Positions 15,499 through 26,445 of a DNA stretch of 64,000 nucleotides are shown one piece after another (position 1 is the stretch's first letter; each line of letters begins with the position of its first letter). Position numbers and translations under genes: made by a program. The DNA comes from Actinomortierella ambigua (lineage: Eukaryota; Mortierellomycota; Mortierellomycetes; Mortierellales; Mortierellaceae): the NCBI GenBank assembly GCA_016098155.1, contig JAAAJB010000034.1, positions 1-64,000 of the forward strand, given 5' to 3'. A model generated the notes under the pieces. That model saw nothing but the letters and a program-made list of their open reading frames with translations. It did not search any database and had not been told where the DNA came from.

Positions 15499-17734
15499 CT
15501 ACTGACGGCCATCATCTCTGCGATATCTCTGCGGGCTACGACTTTGACTTCTGCCTAAATAGCCATATATGCCACTATCACCACCTTCCCGGTGTAACTC
15601 GCGTCCACGGTCGCGAGCGTGGGCGTACTCAGAGTAGGGGTCTCGGTCTCGGTGGTGCTCCTCTTCCTTAATCCGACTTCTGCCTCTGTTTTGCATCCAG
15701 TCCCTGGCTGTGTCTTGGGTTTCGTCATCCCAGTCTCCATCCTCGTCTTGTTCCCCGGCAATGTCAGGTTTTGCTTCTGGCGATTCGGTACCTCGCAGGT
15801 CGTCTACATCACTGTCATCCGAGTCGGTAATGTCTGATCCTGCATCGTCTACATCGTCGTATACTGAAATGCTGATCGGAACGACGGCCGTCGTCTCAAA
15901 AGCATCGCCCATGGCGTTGGCGGAGGTAGTTGTGGCTAGCTGTGACAGGTGGTATGTGGACTGCGTACGTGCACTTGCTAGTCTGCTCATAGTAGCATCA
16001 TCCTCCTGGAGATCTGTCATTATCTTATCAAAGGTCCCGCCTATGGCTTTCGCTACCGAGATATAAATCTCAAGGAGAGCATGCTTCCTCTCCCAATTAC
16101 CGGCGGGCATCGTATCCACCAGGTCGAGCACGATCAACAGAGCATCCCACAGCGGCACCCGCTTGTTCAGATCAACAAGGTCGCCTGAAAAGTTGTGCAC
16201 AGATGGCAAGAGCATGCCGGTGTAAGGGAAACCAGCCTGAAGTCCTCCGCTCGCTTTTGCCAACATGGCTGAACGTACAAGAGGCTGGATGACGTACACC
16301 CAACTGTCGGGATTCGTCTCATGGGCGAATTGATCCATGTCTCGCACGCCGGGTAATAATGGTGGGAAGCTGATGTCTGCGGCGCCAAGGTCGCTTGCGC
16401 GCAATGTTGCTTGAATGCGAGTCGGATCCAGTCGAAAACAAAGCACGCCGTTGTAAGCTGTCACTTTGAGGAACGGGCGGAACAGCGGGCTCATCAGCAA
16501 CAGCTCAACCTCTCCCTGTTCGCCCTTGGGTTGGAACGCTGTCTGATATAACCATGTAATCAGCTGGGCACTCCTGTAGACAAATCCTGAACGACAAAGA
16601 ATCCAGAGCATCGCCTCAAATACTGTCCACGAAGCGCTTTGTTGCAACGCGTAGAGCTCATGTCTTTCTTTCGCCGGTAGTCCAAAAATCGCCGCTCCTA
16701 TTTAAACACACAAAGAAACATGAGTACAAAATGATCGGCATACCTTATCATCCTCGGAAAAAAAGCAAAGCAAAGCAAAGCAAAACAAGACAAAATAAAT
16801 CAAGCTTCCCCCGGGTGTACGACGGAGCACAAGTGAGAGACAACACGGTTGCGTGAGCTCCCAAAAGGTTGAAATAAACTCACCATCGTGTTTTTCTGCT
16901 GCAATCGCCAGCACCTTCTTCTCAAGACTCTCGAGCTGTCTGCGTGCACGCTTATTTTCAAATAGGTCTAGGGAGTGAAATAAAGGAGGGTGGTGTGGTA
17001 AATTTCCTGTGATAGAGCACTATTGTTTCCAAACCATTCCATTTAACTCTCATCCCTGCTTTACCATCATCTTTTGAAGCCTCATAAAAGGCCACCATAT
17101 TTTTAGACTTCCTCTCCCCCTTGGCAGCATGGGTATGCCGAGGCGCTACACCAGGATGTGTTGCATGATCACGTCCGTAATCACGTCCGTGATCTCGGCC
17201 CGCCGGTTGGGGATAAGCGCCAGGTCTGGTTGATCTTCTAGGAGACTTTGGTCGTTGTGGTAGTCGGTGCTGCGGAGGCCTATGGTGTTGTCGAGGTGAA
17301 TTCTGCGAAGGCAAGGATGATGCTCCATGATTCATGGGTGGACCTTTGGAGCCTGGATGCCTCTTCCGCTTGCCACGTGCAGCCGGTTGAAAAGGCTCTC
17401 TGTTACTATGGTTGGACAGGGGATGGGTAGGGCCCGAGGAATGTTGATGTTGTATTTGTGGCCTCCAGTCTTGCCTACTGGGTGGAGGTGGGCGGAAATG
17501 CACCTGCTCATGACCCTTTGGTGCGAACATCTGTGGTTCCCAGTGGCGGTGTGCCATCGGAGCACCAGGCTGTTGAGCCGGACGATGTGAAGGTGCAGCC
17601 ATGTGCGCTGCATGATGTTGCTGCTGCTGGCCAAGATCATGTTCAGGCCTCTGGTGCTGTTGCTGCTGTGTCGGCTGAGGTGCAGGAAAAGGGCGCGGTG
17701 CAAAAGGATACGATCCTCGCGGAAAGGATGCCAT
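15499..17734 (-). CDS. Uncharacterised fungal protein with low-complexity N-terminus and RS-like C-terminus
   Basis: Three exons are read on the minus strand: 17734-17065, 16967-16884 and 16697-15499, giving 650 residues. An alternative in-frame ATG lies at 17755. The first 220 residues are rich in Pro, Gln, His and Arg and look disordered. A central conserved-looking helical region begins with a charged coiled-coil-like segment (LFENKRARRQLESLEKKVLA). It continues through QQSASWTVFEAMLWILCRSG to about residue 480. The last 150 residues are acidic (DDVDDAGSDITDSDDSD) and then RS/RD-rich (RSQSRSPQRYRRDDGR). The composition suggests a nuclear, RNA-linked protein, but I recognise no family. Junctions at SKDDDLFENK and KHDGGAAIFG keep phase. 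It ends only 115 bp after the aspartic protease stop region, in tandem. Confidence 0.75.
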
Positions 17735-17849
17735 TATGGTAGAATGGAGAGACAAACGAGGGAAAGGTGCAACCTTTTATGAAGGTGCATGCATGTCACA
17801 TGATTTGCCACCATCCCCGATACAAGAACCTCCTCATTTACTATTTAGC

Positions 17850-19666
17850 CTATTGTGAAGTCGTAGAGCCAGCCTTCGGGCGGACGCGCTCCCATCGTTG
17901 CCGAAAGAGCTGCTGGATGCGTTCCTCATCCAAATCGACCTCGCCTTCCTCCTCGATCGTCTCATCGCTGTCGACGTCGTCGTCGGCTTGATGAAGCAGG
18001 TGCTTCTCCACAGCATCCTTCGGAGCGCCGTCGTGGTTCATCGTGGCAACGGTGGCCGACAGTGTGGCAGGGCCCGAACCGAGGTTCAAAGGCGCGACGC
18101 CGACACGCTGATTTTCCACGTCAAAGACGATATAGTTGTTCTTGATGAAGACATCGCCAATGATCATAAAGGAGGCTGAGCTCATTTGGATGCCGGAAAA
18201 GCACATACCAGCCCGATCGGTCTCCTCGCGCACAATGTCAGAAAACGGAATCTTGAAACGCTTGCCCTCGATATCAAACTCGACTCTTCCTTCAGGTTCC
18301 AGGCTGGCCAGGTTACAGGGAACAGCCCAGGACTGACCGTGCTCTTGGGCGCCCTTGATCTTGCGATGAATGCCCCTCGCAAGCTTACTCGGCGCCACCA
18401 TCAAGGTCGTGCCCGTATCCATGATGCCGGAGATGGGCTCGCTAATGATATCTTCGTCCTTCTTGTCAGCACCGCCACCGCCAATGGAACCGTGGCGGCC
18501 AGTCTTGTTCTTGTTTCTCCGCGAGTATGAAGAGATTGACATGAGCGAGCGATATGGCACTCGATGATCGTTGACGTACACGCCGCGGATGTCGATCTGC
18601 CAATACCTGGCCTTGGTCACGCGTGTGTAGGTGATATCATGGCCGGGCTCGACGCGCGACATATCCAGATCGCCAAAGAGGACCTCACCGCCGCCATGGA
18701 GAGATGCTTTGCCGAGGTAGAAGGAGAAGATAGCCTTCTCAACCAGGCCTTGGTCTACCATATTTTCAAAGACCGTCTTCGTTGACGCGATGCTGGACGA
18801 GAGCGTTCCAAATGCGAGGCCCATGATCCCGTCAATGGTGTCATCGAATCCGGCGGACTCGGAAAGAACCATAGCCAGTTGCTGATTCTTGACGTGGATG
18901 CCGTCGATCGTCACGTCGTCATGTCCCAATCGACCTTCAGCATGCGACATGTCGCCGTAAGTGATATGCCATGGCTGACCGTTGGCTTTAAAGGATGTGG
19001 AGGCTGAAGGGTCGTAGTGCGAGGTACCCGAGCATTCGGTGCATGCCGTCGTGGAAATGATGAACTGGCTCGACCCTGTGTCAAAGTCAATCTTGAATGA
19101 CTGGGGAGGCTCACCAATCATAACCGTGCCATAGTACTAGGATGGAGAAGAAGGGAAAAGGCTCATTGGTGAACACGTCAAGGCTGAAGAGGTATTCAGC
19201 GTGAATACAAGACTCGTGAGAGAAGGGAGAGTTGAGATTGTTACCTCACGATCGAAATCATAATCGACCAAAGGAACACGAGCGAGGTTGGTGGTCGAGT
19301 CATCGTAGCCTTTCTGGCTTCCTTTGAGTCTTCCGGAGAAGTGCTTATGTGTTCGAAGGTTGTACTTGCGTAGGGCGTGTACCCAACGGCTGACAGTTGA
19401 TGGCCGAACAGGACCGTGGACAGTTTTGATTGGGATTCTACGTTTGGAAGTCCCCAATAAATTCGTACATAAAAAATTTAAAAAAAAATGTTTAAAGAAG
19501 GCGCGGTCAGCATTGAAATTTACTGGCTTGAATGCAACGAAGAGCGTATAGGTGTGGGTGGTGATGGCTGCTGAAATTACTTGAAGCCCCTCTTTGCCTC
19601 GGCTGCAATGGTTGTCGTTGAAAGAACAACGAGGAGAGCGTAGCCGATACTGAAGCTGAGCTTCAT
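17850..19666 (-). CDS. Secreted pepsin-type aspartic protease (family A1)
   Basis: Three exons are read: 19666-19581, 19437-19245 and 19136-17850, giving 521 residues. The first exon encodes a signal peptide (MKLSFSIGYALLVVL, then TTTIAAEA). The propeptide follows, and the mature enzyme begins before YYGTVMIGEPPQSF. The two catalytic aspartates are in IDFDTGSSQF (about residue 112) and SGIMDTGTTLMV (about 333). The flap tyrosine is in WHITYGDMSHAEG. A basic, Gly-rich insertion at about 294-320 (SRRNKNKTGRHGSIGGGG) before the second DTG is unusual and could be a processing or surface loop. After the final strand (VFDVENQRVGVAPL) comes an acidic tail (DDDVDSDETIEEEGEVDLDE) and no clear membrane or GPI anchor. 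It probably acts in the vacuole or outside the cell. Confidence 0.93.
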
Positions 19667-22034
19667 AATGTAGAGCACTGGTGATTAGCCCAGAGGGTAG
19701 TGCTGCTGATGAAGATGGGGCTGAACAGATACTGCAGATCAACCGCAGAGTCAGCAATGTAAGAGAAGTGCAGGAAAACGTTAGCTCTTCTACGGTCAAG
19801 GCCAGCTTGTTCGTAGCAAGAAGGAGTGGGTGGCGAGAAAAAAAAACAATGTGTGGTACGCTGCACAATTCAGTTTGACAAGTGTTCTTAAGTAGGGGTC
19901 CATTGCTCTCTCCATAAAAGCGCCATTAATTCCTATCTGGTCGGCAAATTTGTCTATGACCGGGTTACGATATATTGTACCAGACTGGATCCCTATACAT
20001 CCCGAGCACACTGCAATTGCCATTCCTTTCAGGATGTGGGACCATAGGCGAGATAGGCACCGCCGAGAGAGAGTAGTAAGAGAGAGAGAGCAGTGAGGCG
20101 TCTTGACTTTGAGGGTGCAAGGGGACGTAGGGGCGAAATGAAACCTCACTACCGTCCTAAAAGGAAAACATGAAGCCGTCAAACACACTACACACGCTAC
20201 ATACTGGCTGGCAGGAATCCTTTCTGTGCAGCCTTTTAATATCGCCGGTTCACATATCCTCAGTGCGAGGATGGAGGTGCATCGCGGCCTTCATATAGGC
20301 TCTGTCAATCTGGAGATTATCATGTGCCGATGAACCAAGCAAACATATAATGACTATCAAGTCAACGCTAGGTATGGTATGGTATGGTATTAGAAGAAGA
20401 GTGAAGCATATTCCCTTGTCAACAGCAGTAGCTATGTTGTATACACTCGGTGACGATATGATAGCTCTCATCCCTGTCCACCACACGCACGACACTGTGG
20501 CCAAGCCTACCGATATTTTTTTTTACAACCTGCGACGCTGGAAGTGACGCCTTATCATGACAGCGGTCTTTGGCGTGTGATGCAAGCACCAGCCCTCGAG
20601 AAGGTTATCGACATTGTAGGATTGTCCTCTACGGCTACCAAGATGGGCGGGAGCTAAACGGAGACTGGCAAGTAAATCGCAAGAGCACAAAGAAGAGCTT
20701 TAGTTCCAAGTCAACTGTTGCTTGCCCAACCTGGAGCCGTGCACAAGCAGAAGACACCCCCAAATGACGGAGTCTTACCCAATTAATGATACCTTACGAC
20801 GCAGAGTGCACCAGTACGGTCTGACAGTACTGGTGCTGACCTCTGTGGACATTGATCAATGTCGTGCTCCACCAGAAGGACCTTACGCACCAAGTTTTAT
20901 AGGTTGTACACACCAATGTAGAGCCCTCTTTACATTCTCTTCCCAAACGCAGCATTGTAGTGTAGAAAAACATTTTAGTGGCCACTAATGTAATTCAGAG
21001 TTATTAAAAAAGACACTAGTGCAATAGAAGTTGAAGCAACAAAATATGAGAAGCAGCGACAAAAAAGAAGCGTTTGTCGATCCCGAGACAGATAGCCGAT
21101 AATGTGATTCTTCATGTCAAATGGGAAGCTCTTCCTGCTGGCATATGCCTCTAGGAGGCGACTCGTCTCCGAGAACTCGTCCGACTTGTGGGAGGCCAGG
21201 TTGTGGGATGGCTACTCCGCACAAGGCTTGAGGGCGAGGAGCGGTAGTAGAGTGAATGGTCTGGGGCTTCTTCAGTTGACGAGATGATGACGAGTATGGC
21301 GTGAATGAAAGTTGGTAACGCCGCCTACCACGGTTGTGTCTGTGGCGGTAGTAGCTGTCATAGGCTTGAATCTTCCTTCCTCTGCCTCATCAATGTCTTC
21401 CACGGATGCACTTGTTTGGCAGTGGCCGAATTTGCCAGTTGGAACACCAACGCTCGAAAAAGTGCAGAAGTGCATAGTTTCCTCCTTGCTCTGTTATACG
21501 AATATATGACCTGTCAGATCTGTAGAAAATATAGGAGGTGCCTCTCAACTCTCAGTACACGACGTGCGCATAACGAAATCGAAGCGTGCATTCAAACGTG
21601 GTGGTTGGCCTGTGATGCCAGCCCATTCATCTTTGATACCTTAACGTTTCTCTTGATAAGACTCGGACGTGCAATACCCCTTAGTCCTATTACTTTGGGC
21701 TTCCTTCCTTCTCTTCCTAGAGCAGCCAGCTAGGATGGTGGGACTAACGTGACAACACTTCCCAAGAGTCGTGGCTCGACCATAAGGTGCCCGACCTTAC
21801 ATATCGTCGAAGAGTGTAGTGGCTCTGAGGCCAGGTTGGCGAGGATGGCACCAGGGTAGAGACATTGAAGTGGTGGTTGGAAGCAACGCAGTTGGGCATC
21901 TCTGGCTAGTAAGGTACTCGTCCGTTACCATCGCGACCGCGTGCTGACGATGTGCAGCGTGCAAGCGACCTCCGCTTCGTCGCGCATACAGACTTCATGG
22001 ACGTAGGGTTTGTCGCCAACACTTAGTGCCCCTA
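19667..22034. other. Gene-poor region upstream of the aspartic protease
   Basis: No credible coding gene is seen; only short open frames occur. The sequence has weaker composition bias than neighbouring promoters and contains a four-copy GGTAT tandem repeat at 20371-20390. It also has two close inverted repeats at 20808-20863 and scattered stop codons. It may be decayed mobile-element sequence. Confidence 0.5.
20808..20863. repeat. Paired inverted repeats (hairpin and 16-bp palindrome)
   Basis: A 10-bp perfect inverted repeat (GCACCAGTAC at 20808-20817 and GTACTGGTGC at 20827-20836) has a 9-base loop. It is followed by the perfect 16-bp palindrome GACATTGATCAATGTC at 20848-20863. Both can form hairpins in either strand. 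Confidence 0.75.
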
Positions 22035-22048
22035 TAGCCTTCAATGAC
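22035..22048. repeat. Left target-site duplication of the SINE
   Basis: TAGCCTTCAATGAC directly abuts the T9 run (the A-tail on the minus strand) and is repeated exactly at 22457-22470. Confidence 0.88.
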
Positions 22049-22367
22049 TTTTTTTTTACACTGTGTTTATTCGTGACGTGGAAAATTCCATGGGGAATTC
22101 TAAGGAGGTTGGCCCTATTTGTACACCGCGGGCGGTCCAACGCGGGCTGGAATATAACGGGGTAGGAAGACGGGGGGTCGCTAGGATCGACTGGATGGAT
22201 AACGGAACACTGAAGACTACTTGGGGAGGGCCGAGGATACGAACGGGGGACAACGTCTCAACACCAGCTGCTTGCCGCAATGGTTCAATTTAAGGCTATT
22301 TAAAACTAGACCTTTTTGCCTTCGGGGAACCACGACCGAGGAGTGGAAAGTAAACCTTCCTTAACCT

Positions 22368-22378
22368 GGATTCGAACC
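22368..22378 (-). promoter_or_regulatory. Pol III B box of the SINE
   Basis: GGTTCGAATCC on the minus strand fully matches the B-box consensus GGTTCGANTCC that binds TFIIIC. Confidence 0.8.
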
Positions 22379-22429
22379 CAGGACGTTTCTCCCAAAACGT
22401 AGGATCTTCTGGTTAGTTGGCCCCTCTTA

Positions 22430-22441
22430 CCAACTAAGCCA
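22430..22441 (-). promoter_or_regulatory. Pol III A box of the SINE
   Basis: TGGCTTAGTTGG on the minus strand fits the A-box consensus TRGCNNAGYNGG and lies 51 bp upstream of the B box. Confidence 0.8.
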
Positions 22442-22456
22442 AGGCTCCCCCGGCCT

Positions 22457-22470
22457 TAGCCTTCAATGAC
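22457..22470. repeat. Right target-site duplication of the SINE
   Basis: TAGCCTTCAATGAC adjoins the 5' (tRNA-like) end of the element and is identical to 22035-22048. Confidence 0.88.
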
Positions 22471-23060
22471 ATGCACCAGTGAGATGAACCTTGTGTTACG
22501 TGCTATAAAAAAAGCCACATACAAGATGGCGGTCGGCATGAATAGACGTCGAGGTTGAGCGTCGAACAGTCATCTTGGAGTTGGACTGTGGGTAGGGACA
22601 GAATACTACACGTACCCCCGATGAGGACATTAGCTACGCGGCCAGGGGGCAAGGTCCGCGATGCATTACCGTACGTCGCCACTATTGGAGCTCAGAGAGC
22701 ACTTGTAGCGTATCATAAATGGCATGGAGAGAGTCGATCTCCTAGTTGACTCGCCCATCTCTTGCTACAGTCTACCATTGCTGTCTGAACAGGGTGGGGT
22801 CTATTTGGAGATGACACATCCTTTCTTTTTTTCTCGGTGGTCGATATAAATGCCCAAAAAATAATATACCACGCTCGATCATTGCTTCAAGAGAGGCTGG
22901 AAATTTATGAGAAAGCCTATCAAGAAACGACATATGCGAAAAAAAGATGCTTGTCTATACTAATCTACCAAGCAAAGATACAAAAAGACAACAACAAAAG
23001 CTAGATTATACAGCTCCCCCGGTCCCTCGATTAGAGGTCTAACAACTCGACTCCCCTGTC
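22471..23060. other. Intergenic region downstream of uS11m
   Basis: This stretch lies between the SINE and the 3' end of the uS11m gene. The A-rich last 150 bp probably include the uS11m 3' UTR. No gene was recognised. Confidence 0.5.
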
Positions 23061-23911
23061 TTACAGACGACGAGGCTTGGGGGGACGGCATCCATTGAAG
23101 GGGATCGGGGTGGTATCGGATATCCGCTTAATATCCCAGCTGGTCTTGGCGGTGATGGCCTTGAAAGCAGCATCACGGCCGGGACCAAAGCCCTTAAGCA
23201 AGACATGCAACGAAGCAATGTGGACGTTCTTCTCTTGGACTTTCTCAATCATCTTGCACATGGCCTGGTAGCCAGCCTCGGGGCCCGAACGCTGAGACTT
23301 CTTCAAGCCAGCCGCACCGGCAGAAGTGTTGACGATCGGAACACCGGCTGCGTCTGTGAGCGTCAGGATGGTGTTGTTCATCGACGCATGGATGTGCAGG
23401 TTGTGCGAGGCCAGGTGCCGTTGAGGGATCCGTGCCACATTCCGAACGCCAAAGATCGAATCTAAGGTCCGCGGCGAGCGCGACGAGGCCATGCGGTCCG
23501 ACACCCGGTTCAGCGTCTCCATGATCATGTCTACGCCCTCCAGTTGTGCGCTCGATGCTTTCCTGGGTGTGGTGGAAGTGGTGGTAGTAGTGGAGGTAGT
23601 TGTAGTAGCAGTAGCACTGGCTGACTCCTTGGCAGCAGAGGTCGACGATCCTGGAGCCACATCCTTCAAAAGCGCCTCCAAATGCTCAACTCCGGTCTCG
23701 CTCTTCGAGGCATAGGTTCTAAAAGCAAGTAGAGCAAGGAAAAGACTCATTAGTTTTCTAAATGTCTTTCCCGACCTGATCAGGGTAACAAGGTTCGGAG
23801 ACCATGGATGCTTTGCATGCGAGAGTGTGGAGCTGTTGAATACCTGACGGCCTGGAGCTGACCGAGGCGGTAGGTGGGCCGCAGTGAAAGACGAGCAAAG
23901 GAGGACAGCAT
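23061..23911 (-). CDS. Mitochondrial small-subunit ribosomal protein uS11m
   Basis: Two exons are read (23911-23844 and 23718-23061), giving 241 residues. The first exon encodes a basic mitochondrial presequence (MLSSFARLSLRPTYRLGQ). The junction reads LQAVRTYASKSETG, typical of an organelle cleavage region. A Thr/Ser-rich linker precedes the uS11 domain, which occupies the last 115 residues. It shows HIHASMNNTILTLTDAAG, the SAGAAGLKKSQRSGPEAGYQ block, VHVLLKGFGPGRDAAFKAI and the Arg-rich end NGCRPPKPRRL that contacts rRNA. It is a component of the mitoribosome platform. The gene is in tandem with the b561 gene, 258 bp downstream of that gene's stop. Confidence 0.94.
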
Positions 23912-24120
23912 CGTTGGGGGTGAGTTGATGGGTGGAGGTTGCGAGGTCGAAGAGGGTAATGCTTCGCGCGGAAATGAAAAACAAAGTCCCGTTGTTCTGC
24001 CCGGCTGCACAGGCACACACACATACAAAATGCGACGATCCTTCGGTGGCTTGTACAAAATGTTTATAGCAGTTGATTGACTTGATTTTATTCAATGGTG
24101 GGGTAATATGTTGAGTATAT

Positions 24121-24122
<2 letters not shown>

Positions 24123-24158
<36 letters not shown>
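24123..24158. repeat. (GA)n microsatellite
   Basis: About 18 GA units lie between the uS11m start and the b561 stop codon. Confidence 0.9.
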
Positions 24159-24163
<5 letters not shown>

Positions 24164-24169
24164 CAACGA

Positions 24170-25348
24170 TTAAGCAACAGACCGGTATCCGGATCTCTTG
24201 AAGAGGCGATCGGGGGTGATACCGGCAACCATGCCAATGGCGACCATGGTTGTAGCCAGATTCATGATCCACGGCTTGTCAAAGTTGCGGTTCATCCAAT
24301 TGGTGATGGTGCCGAGCCAGAGTGTGACCCACAGCAGTGCGATCGAGATATAGCCAAAGACTCGGTGCATGCGCAGCACGCGTGGCTGCCCAAAGTTACG
24401 GAGCAGGCGTGGGTAGTAGCCTACCAGCACACCAAAGACAAGCTGCACAAAGATGGAGAACATCGTCGCCAGACCCCACCATGCGTGGTTACTCTTAAAG
24501 TGGATCTTGTTCTGCATCGTCTTGTTCGCGTACACAGCCCAAAAGCCAACGGTCAGCAGAACGAGAGTCACTCCATGCAGAACAGCATGTACGGTCTTGA
24601 GACTTCGCTTGTGACGCGCAAGCTCCTTTGGTTGCAAAACCAGGATAGCTAGTGTGGACAATATCAAAAAAGGGGGGAGTCCAGCAAGGAGAACGAAAAA
24701 GGGGATGACAGGGTAAGGGGATGCGATGCGGCCAAGGTAAAAGAAAAGATGGAAGGATGGGTGAGCAATCTACTCCTAATATGGATGCGTGGGGTGTGAC
24801 TAAACTGGGCACGCACCAACTCCCTTTTTTTTTGCATTCATGGCCATCATTTTCCCCCTCTCTTCTTTCTTTTTACCTTCTGTTGCCAACAGGCCAAAAA
24901 GGCCCATGAGGATAGGATGCCAGGAATATGGGTAGGCCCAGGGTGCCTTGATAATGACAGCAGTGAGTGTGCCAAAGAAAAGTAGCACGCCCAATTGAGA
25001 GATGACAAATGCCACTTGGCGCATACGTTGTACAGTGAATGTACATGCAGAATTATCGTTCTTCTTGCGCCGTGCGGTAGTGGAATTGGGCTTCGGCAAG
25101 AAATCCGACTCTTCCTCCGATGAGGAATCGGAGCTATCATCGGTGGACGACGATCCTGCCGATCCTGAAGCGCCTGCAGGCGGACGAGGAGACGACGTAG
25201 CAGAGGGCACGATCGTTCGATACGAGTCGTCCGACTTTGAGACGGTCGACAAGAGCGAGTTGACGGCACTCGAGTCTTGTCGGGGGGCGTTGTTTGCCAG
25301 GATTGGCCGCTGCTCTTCAGGCGTCACTGTGCTGTCCTTGAAAAGCAT
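24170..25348 (-). CDS. Cytochrome b561-type transmembrane electron carrier
   Basis: Two exons are read (25348-24877 and 24648-24170), giving 316 residues, with the junction GLLATEAILVLQPKE. The start is the first ATG of the open frame. Upstream, a CTCCACAG acceptor-like site suggests a non-coding first exon. The N-terminal 120 residues are Ser/Asp/Glu-rich and probably cytosolic. Then come five or six membrane segments. Four histidines expected to hold two hemes are visible in SWHPILMG, KTVHAVLHG, KSNHAWWG and RMHRVFGY. This matches the cytochrome b561 fold, which moves electrons across membranes, often from ascorbate to ferric iron. No DOMON or ferric reductase flavin domain is fused. Substrate and membrane location cannot be told from sequence. 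Confidence 0.88.
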
Positions 25349-26445
25349 GATGATATCGTTGTTGGTAATGTCGGTCTCGGGAACTTTTGCTGTGGAGCAC
25401 AAAGAAGCGCAGGGCTGCAGTTCAATATCGCCCTATTGAAGGCGATCATTATGCCATTGAAACCAAGTCTTTGTGAGTTGGAAGCACAAAAAAATGAGAT
25501 AGGAGAGGGAAGAAGGGCGGGGAGAAGGTGGGGTAGGTAGGCAGGTGGGCATTGGAGGTCATTATTTCATGGAGCTTACTTGAAATGAGATGAAACTGTC
25601 GTGCTTGGAATGGAACTTGATTGGATCCAGGGATGCCGGCAATGCTTCCTGAGGCTCAGCAGAAGGCACAAAGGAAGGCTGGAGGCAATAGAAAGAAGGC
25701 GGAAAGGAAGAAGGATGAAGAAAAGGCCGACGAGTTTTTAGGTTGTTGTTGCCTTTTCCTTTATCAGATTTTTTTGGCCACCCGTCATTCTGCAGCAGGT
25801 AAGCCCACCTCGCAGCCGCCTGTCATCTCTGTTTCTTCTTCGTTTGTTTTTTTTTTCGCACGCGGAACGTGGCGAAGGGGAGGCACACAGAAGAGTGCAC
25901 GAAAGACTAAAAAAGCTTGTTCGTCGTGAGAGGAGGCAAGGCCAGAGGCTAAAGGGGTGGGGGGAAGGGAGAGCGATGAACGAGTGGGCGCAGACAGCGA
26001 GTGGATCTGATATGCATTTTCACGTACAAAAAAACTAAAATTATATGCAACGAACGTAAAATGACTTGCCACCAAGTTGGGAAGGTCGTGCGGGTGGAGG
26101 ATGGGCAAAAAAAAAGGGCCATGCAGGGCGGAGAGAGGATTGTTGAGTGCAACGATACTTTCATAATGCACCCTGGGAAAAAAAATTACCCCCTCTCGTG
26201 GCCATCAAACCATGTGGCTCCTGAGTGGAGCCTTGCAGTCAAGTCGTGTGACGATCGAGTGTAGGCTACCTGGGGTCCGATGTTTCTCTTTTGCCACTTG
26301 TGCCTAAAAAAAAAAAAAAAGAAGAAGAAGCAGCAACTCGTCCCTGTTCTCTTTCTCCCTTTCTCTCTTTCGCTCCCACACATCATCCTTGAGCCTTTCA
26401 CGCCATCGCTCATTCCCACCCCTTCCATGCTGACAAAGTTTAGCC
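25349..26445. other. Divergent promoter region between b561 and transglutaminase-like genes
   Basis: About 1.1 kb separate two divergent genes. A donor-like CAAGTAAGC on the minus strand near 25577 could end an untranslated b561 first exon. Pyrimidine-rich sequence at 26330-26410 precedes the plus-strand gene. No additional gene was recognised. Confidence 0.5.

Larger units (their letters stand above)
22049..22456 (-). mobile_element. tRNA-derived SINE retroposon
   Basis: The 408-bp element reads 5' to 3' on the minus strand. Its head carries a pol III A box (TGGCTTAGTTGG, 22441-22430) and a perfect B box (GGTTCGAATCC, 22378-22368), spaced as in a tRNA. The acceptor stem is not complementary: GGAGCCT at the 5' side faces TTAAGGA at the 3' side. 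The T-stem is also broken, so this is not a working tRNA. A 260-320-bp unrelated body follows, with another B-box-like stretch (CGTTCGTATCC). The 3' end is AATAAACACAGTGT plus an A9 tail. Identical 14-bp direct repeats flank the element. These are the hallmarks of LINE-mobilised SINE insertion. The partner LINE is not in the window. Confidence 0.85.

Noticed and set aside
22063..22293. 76-codon plus-strand open frame within the SINE
   Set aside because: It is a chance frame on the antisense strand of the retroposon.
22360..22456. A functional tRNA gene on the minus strand
   Set aside because: A and B boxes are present, but the acceptor ends do not pair, the T-stem is broken and there is no convincing anticodon arm. 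The flanking duplication and A tail fit a SINE better.
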